Program-made: the position numbers and the translations under genes
Assembly: GCA_022842065.1 (NCBI GenBank)
Contig: JALHQH010000026.1
Span: forward strand, 101,480-165,479
Source: Caldilineaceae bacterium
GTDB taxonomy: Bacteria; Chloroflexota; Anaerolineae; Caldilineales; Caldilineaceae
Direction: 5' to 3'
DNA: 64,000 bases
Part shown: piece after piece, positions 61,285-64,000 of the stretch
Numbering within the stretch: position 1 is the stretch's first letter
Layout: each line of letters starts with the position of its first letter
The notes under the pieces: generated by a model
What the model saw: only the letters and a program-made list of their open reading frames with translations
Database searches by the model: none
Told to the model about the DNA's origin: nothing

Positions 61285-61435
61285 TATACTCAAATCAGAA
61301 TGAAACCCCTAGTTTCGGTCAGCGTGCGTCGCACTGACCAAAGAATCTAGCGGACTGGAAACAGTTGGCGGTCAGTGCGACGCACGCGATCCCGTTAGCC
61401 AGCAAAACGCCGGTTCTCAACTTGACTTCAGTATA
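61285..61435. repeat. Nested palindrome: TATACTCAAATCA frame with GTGCGTCGCACT core
   Basis: Outer frame TATACTCAAATCAGAATGAA ... TGACTTCAGTATA matches the frame at 43017-43157, but the inner palindrome is the GTGCGTCGCACT type: 18-bp perfect arms at 61322-61339 and 61370-61387 with a 30-base loop. Confidence 0.8.
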
Positions 61436-61518
61436 GGAACGAGGATTAGATTAAACCCACCACTTGTGATGGTATGCGACCGGAAACTTTTTGGTCTTAT
61501 TTAATCCTCATTCCTAAG

Positions 61519-61676
61519 GGTCTGTCCAAGAATAAGATAGACGAGTTTTGGGGTGATGGAGAACCTGCCCCTTCCCAACCTCCCCCGAATACAGGGGAGG
61601 ATCTAGACACTCCTCCCCTGTATTCGGGGGAGGTTGGGAAGAGGTAAAACTCGTCTACCTTATTTCTGGATAGACC
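61519..61676. repeat. Nested palindrome with 31-bp perfect inner arms
   Basis: Inner arms 61571-61601 (begins CTTCCCAACCTCCCCCGAAT) and 61611-61641 are perfect complements with a 9-base loop. Outer arms TAGACGAGTTTT (61538-61549) and complement (61646-61657) are extended by imperfect GGTCTGTCCAAGAATAAGA / TTATTTCTGGATAGACC. With the two preceding elements it fills the 530-base gap 61228-61758; no gene is seen there. Confidence 0.85.
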
Positions 61677-61758
61677 AATAATGTAGCGGTCGAATCTTAA
61701 TAAGACTGAACATCTATATGCCGGCCACTTTACGAGTCAACTAAAAGGAATCTATCCA

Positions 61759-62907
61759 ATGTCCCAACCCCTCCGCGCCCTGATCCTCGGTGCCGGCTAT
61801 GCTGGCGAAGGGCACACCCTCGCCCTGCGTCGCGCCGGTGTTGATATTATTGGTATGGCCAGCCGCACGTTGGCGAGTTGTGAAGCCAGCGCGCAACGGC
61901 TTAATATTCCCCACGCCGGCACCGATTGGCGCGCCCTGCTGGCCGAACTTCGGCCCGAGATTGTCGCGGTCGGTACGCCAGGCGGTACCCATCTGGAGAT
62001 GGCGAGTGTGGCCTTGGCCGCGGGTTGCCACGTTTTTTGTGACAAGCCGCTGGCCTTGACCGCGCCGGAGGCGCGCCAACTTTATCAACTTGCCCAGCAG
62101 CATGGGGGAAAAACGGCCTACGCGGCCAGTTATCGTTACCAGCCGCAAACTCTGTTTGCCAAAGAGCTGGTTGCCGAAGGGGTACTTGGTCCGATCTATG
62201 AAGTCGAGTGTGTCTCCCATTACAACTGGCCGCGGCTGATGCCTTTTGGCTGGCCGCATCGGCTGGAGACCGGCGGCGGGCGGCTCAATAACAACTTTAC
62301 CCACAAGCTGGCGATTGTGCAGAACATCGTCGGCGGTGAGATCCTGGCGGCGATGGGGGAGACGCGCAATGATCTCAAACAGGTGCCGGTCGGGGCGAAG
62401 GTCCACGATTTTCGCGACTATTTTAAGACGGTGCTAAGTGCCGAGGAAGCCGCCCAAGCTGAATGGGCCACGGTTGATAGCGACTGGTCTTATACGGTGT
62501 TGGTCCGTTTGGGTGATCCTGCCCAGGGGGTGGATGGCGCAGTCTCCGCGACCTTCCGTCACTCGGCGCTCAACTTTGCTAAAAACAGTGACTATGTGGC
62601 GGTTTATGGTGAAAAAGGGGTGCTGCACATCGAAGGAGCCTATACCCAGGGCGCGGTCTATCTGCGTACCGGCGACAGTTGGGAAGAAATGGCCATTCCG
62701 CAACATATCCACGATGAACTGCCGCCAGAGCCTGATCATTCACAGCGCAACTGGGATCAACTGGCGCGCGATTTTGTCGCCGACATCCGCGGGGAAGGCT
62801 ATAATGGCTATCCGACTTTTCGCGACGGTTGGATCCAACAACAGGTGATTGACACGGTGCGCAGCGGCCAAGGCTGGGCTGCCATCGAAAGTGAGTTACC
62901 AGCATGA
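61759..62907 (+). CDS. Gfo/Idh/MocA-family NAD(P)-dependent oxidoreductase
   Basis: 382 residues, start after AAAAGGAA. The N-terminal Rossmann fold starts LRALILGAGYAGEGHTLALR, an atypical GxGxxG with GAGYAG. VAVGTPGGTHLEMASVALAA and HVFCDKPLALTAPEARQLYQ (with the conserved Lys-Pro) are diagnostic for the family, as is the GHRKT-like region here SRYNWPR/GWPHRLETGGG. Members oxidise or reduce sugars, inositols and related polyols. Its last codon overlaps the start of the kinase-like gene (ATGA), so both act together. Confidence 0.9.
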   Translation: MSQPLRALILGAGYAGEGHTLALRRAGVDIIGMASRTLASCEASAQRLNIPHAGTDWRALLAELRPEIVAVGTPGGTHLEMASVALAAGCHVFCDKPLALTAPEARQLYQLAQQHGGKTAYAASYRYQPQTLFAKELVAEGVLGPIYEVECVSHYNWPRLMPFGWPHRLETGGGRLNNNFTHKLAIVQNIVGGEILAAMGETRNDLKQVPVGAKVHDFRDYFKTVLSAEEAAQAEWATVDSDWSYTVLVRLGDPAQGVDGAVSATFRHSALNFAKNSDYVAVYGEKGVLHIEGAYTQGAVYLRTGDSWEEMAIPQHIHDELPPEPDHSQRNWDQLARDFVADIRGEGYNGYPTFRDGWIQQQVIDTVRSGQGWAAIESELPA

Positions 62908-63833
62908 CGCCACTCTTGCAGCCGACCATGTTGTGGGAAAGTGCCGATCCAGCGGTGGTCTTAACCCAACGCTTTCATTTTGCCTCATCCGTGGCCGCCG
63001 CCGATTGGCTGATTGTTATGGTCGAGGACAATTACGGCATTCGGGTTACCTCGGTTGCGCGCTTGGTGATGAGTTCCTACAATCTGCTCGCCTGGTTGAC
63101 GACTGCAGAGGGACCCCTCTTGGCCAAGTGTTGTGTCTTTCTGCCGGCCCATCAACGGTTGTTAAATGCGGCGGAATTGGTGGTCTGGCTGGATCAACAG
63201 TCACTGCCGGTCTCGGTGCCGCTGCCCGCCTCGACCGGTGCCGTGCAGGTGATCTGCGATCAGTTTTCCATCGGGTTGCAGCGGGTGATTGCAGGTGAAC
63301 TGCTCGATCCAACCCAGCTTGCCCAAGCAGACGCGGCCGGTATCATGCTGGCCCAGCTTCATCAAGCGCTGGCCGCCTATCCACGCGCTAGCGCCTTTGC
63401 GTCACACGACCCGCTGCCAACCTTACCAACACGGATTGAAACCTGGGCGACCCAAAAGCTGGCTAAACACAAGGCCTCAGCGCTGGTTGCCGACATTAAC
63501 ACTTTGCGGCAACGCGCCCAGCAGCTCGACGCCGACTCGCCGGCGACCCAGCTTGTGCATGGCGACTACCGCGCCGCCAATCTACTCTGGCAGGGGGAGA
63601 AACTTGGCGCGGTGTTGGATTGGGAAGAAGCGCGCTGGGGCTATCGAGTCAACGATCTGGCCTGGGCGGCTGTCTATCTCGGCACGCGTTATCACAATTG
63701 GGGACCAGTTCCCGCGATAGTGCAGCAGACATTTTTGGAGAGTTATACCGCCACCCAGCCCTTGACGGCGGCCGAACAAGTCTGGTTGCCTTTATTACTT
63801 ACCTGGCACGCGCTGAGCCTGGCCAGCGGGTGA
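62904..63833 (+). CDS. APH-family phosphotransferase (aminoglycoside/homoserine kinase-like)
   Basis: 309 residues. The C-terminal lobe has the catalytic loop LVHGDYRAANLLWQ and the metal-binding VLDWEEARWGYRVNDLAWAA, typical of the APH/choline kinase/HSK2 superfamily. The N-lobe is of normal length (AEGPLLAKCCVF as the ATP-binding lysine strand, with Lys). The substrate may be a small alcohol or sugar. Coupling to the MocA-type dehydrogenase suggests a two-step route in which a sugar or polyol is oxidised and phosphorylated. Antibiotic resistance is not implied. Confidence 0.85.
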   Translation: MTPLLQPTMLWESADPAVVLTQRFHFASSVAAADWLIVMVEDNYGIRVTSVARLVMSSYNLLAWLTTAEGPLLAKCCVFLPAHQRLLNAAELVVWLDQQSLPVSVPLPASTGAVQVICDQFSIGLQRVIAGELLDPTQLAQADAAGIMLAQLHQALAAYPRASAFASHDPLPTLPTRIETWATQKLAKHKASALVADINTLRQRAQQLDADSPATQLVHGDYRAANLLWQGEKLGAVLDWEEARWGYRVNDLAWAAVYLGTRYHNWGPVPAIVQQTFLESYTATQPLTAAEQVWLPLLLTWHALSLASG

Positions 63834-63900
63834 ATGATGAATATTTAATCAATCATCCGGTATACAAAAATCAGATCTTTGCATCAATCCCTTCGCCAAG

Positions 63901-64000
63901 TCAGGGAATGGTGTTGAAAGCTGGTTCAGAGTGAATGGCACCGAGCGGGGGCATGGCGTCAAGCAGCTGAGTAATTAAAAGCGGGTCAACGAAATCGGGA
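63901..64000 (-). CDS. C-terminal end of an unidentified protein, cut by window edge
   Basis: The minus strand is open from the right edge of the window to a TGA at 63903-63901, 32 codons. The residues (PDFVDPLLITQLLDAMPPLG, then ending PAFNTIP) and codon use look like a real protein end, convergent with the kinase gene. Too short to name. Confidence 0.4.
   Translation of the reverse strand, partial: PDFVDPLLITQLLDAMPPLGAIHSEPAFNTIP

Noticed and set aside
62904..63833. Aminoglycoside resistance gene
   Set aside because: The APH fold is shared by many housekeeping kinases, and the context is sugar or polyol metabolism.
1..64000. tRNA or rRNA genes
   Set aside because: No cloverleaf with T-loop GTTCGA-type sequence or rRNA-like stretch was found on reading the gaps; a tRNAscan-SE run would settle this.

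Overview
The window reads as chromosome of a Chloroflexota bacterium (Anaerolineae/Caldilineae-like is my best guess). The reasons are two DUF2298 ('Chlor_Arch_YYY') membrane proteins, a TIGR03663/Agl23-like protein with an NHL propeller, and a riboflavin-type ABC transporter of the RibXY kind behind an FMN riboswitch, all combinations known mainly from Chloroflexi. No rRNA, tRNA, CRISPR array, transposase or phage gene was seen. Assignment to a genus is not possible from the sequence alone.

Layout. 1-1.6 kb: the end of a YefM-type antitoxin gene with a palindromic operator, a GNAT acetyltransferase and a low-affinity iron permease broken by an in-frame stop. 1.7-20.4 kb: one minus-strand block of six genes, five of them very large polytopic GT-C/DUF2298 membrane proteins (two with C-terminal NHL propellers, one with two PA14 domains) plus a LysM-M23 peptidase; probably a cell-surface or protein glycosylation system. 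20.6-23.1 kb: a divergent pair, a G5/3D-domain wall protein and a DUF421 protein. 23.4-31.6 kb, plus strand: a MacB-like ABC exporter with its membrane-fusion protein, an SH3/TolB-like surface protein and a two-component system. 32-38 kb: envelope genes (helix-hairpin-helix lipoprotein, YceI lipoprotein, LysM-hydrolase, exported dienelactone hydrolase, DUF1499). 38.7-42.7 kb: oligopeptide-type ABC importer without ATPases. 43.2-47.7 kb: mfd and pth. 47.8-50.4 kb: DsbA, a DsbB-cytochrome c fusion and an Ig-like anchored protein. 50.7-54.6 kb: a CapA-like protein and a Yip1-like/hydrolase pair. 54.7-58.2 kb: promoter, FMN riboswitch, two terminators, then permease, binding protein and ATPase. 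58.4-64 kb: gltX, surE, a small ORF, a Gfo/Idh/MocA oxidoreductase and an APH-type kinase.

The most unusual feature is not a gene. Nearly every intergenic gap carries a long hairpin element, belonging to about a dozen sequence families. Many sit within about 40 bases of the stop codon of the gene before them, including inside apparent operons. Some are nested: one outer palindrome frame is found twice with two different inner palindromes, and one of those cores also occurs alone elsewhere. One such repeat-like tract lies in frame inside mfd.

How the parts may work together: the exported and anchored proteins (SH3/TolB-like, HHH lipoprotein, YceI, CapA-like, Ig-like) carry long Thr/Ala- or Thr/Pro-rich linkers, which would be natural acceptors for the GT39/PMT-like enzymes of the first block; this is inference. 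The Dsb pair would oxidise exported cysteine proteins, and the fused cytochrome suggests electrons are passed directly to a c-type carrier.
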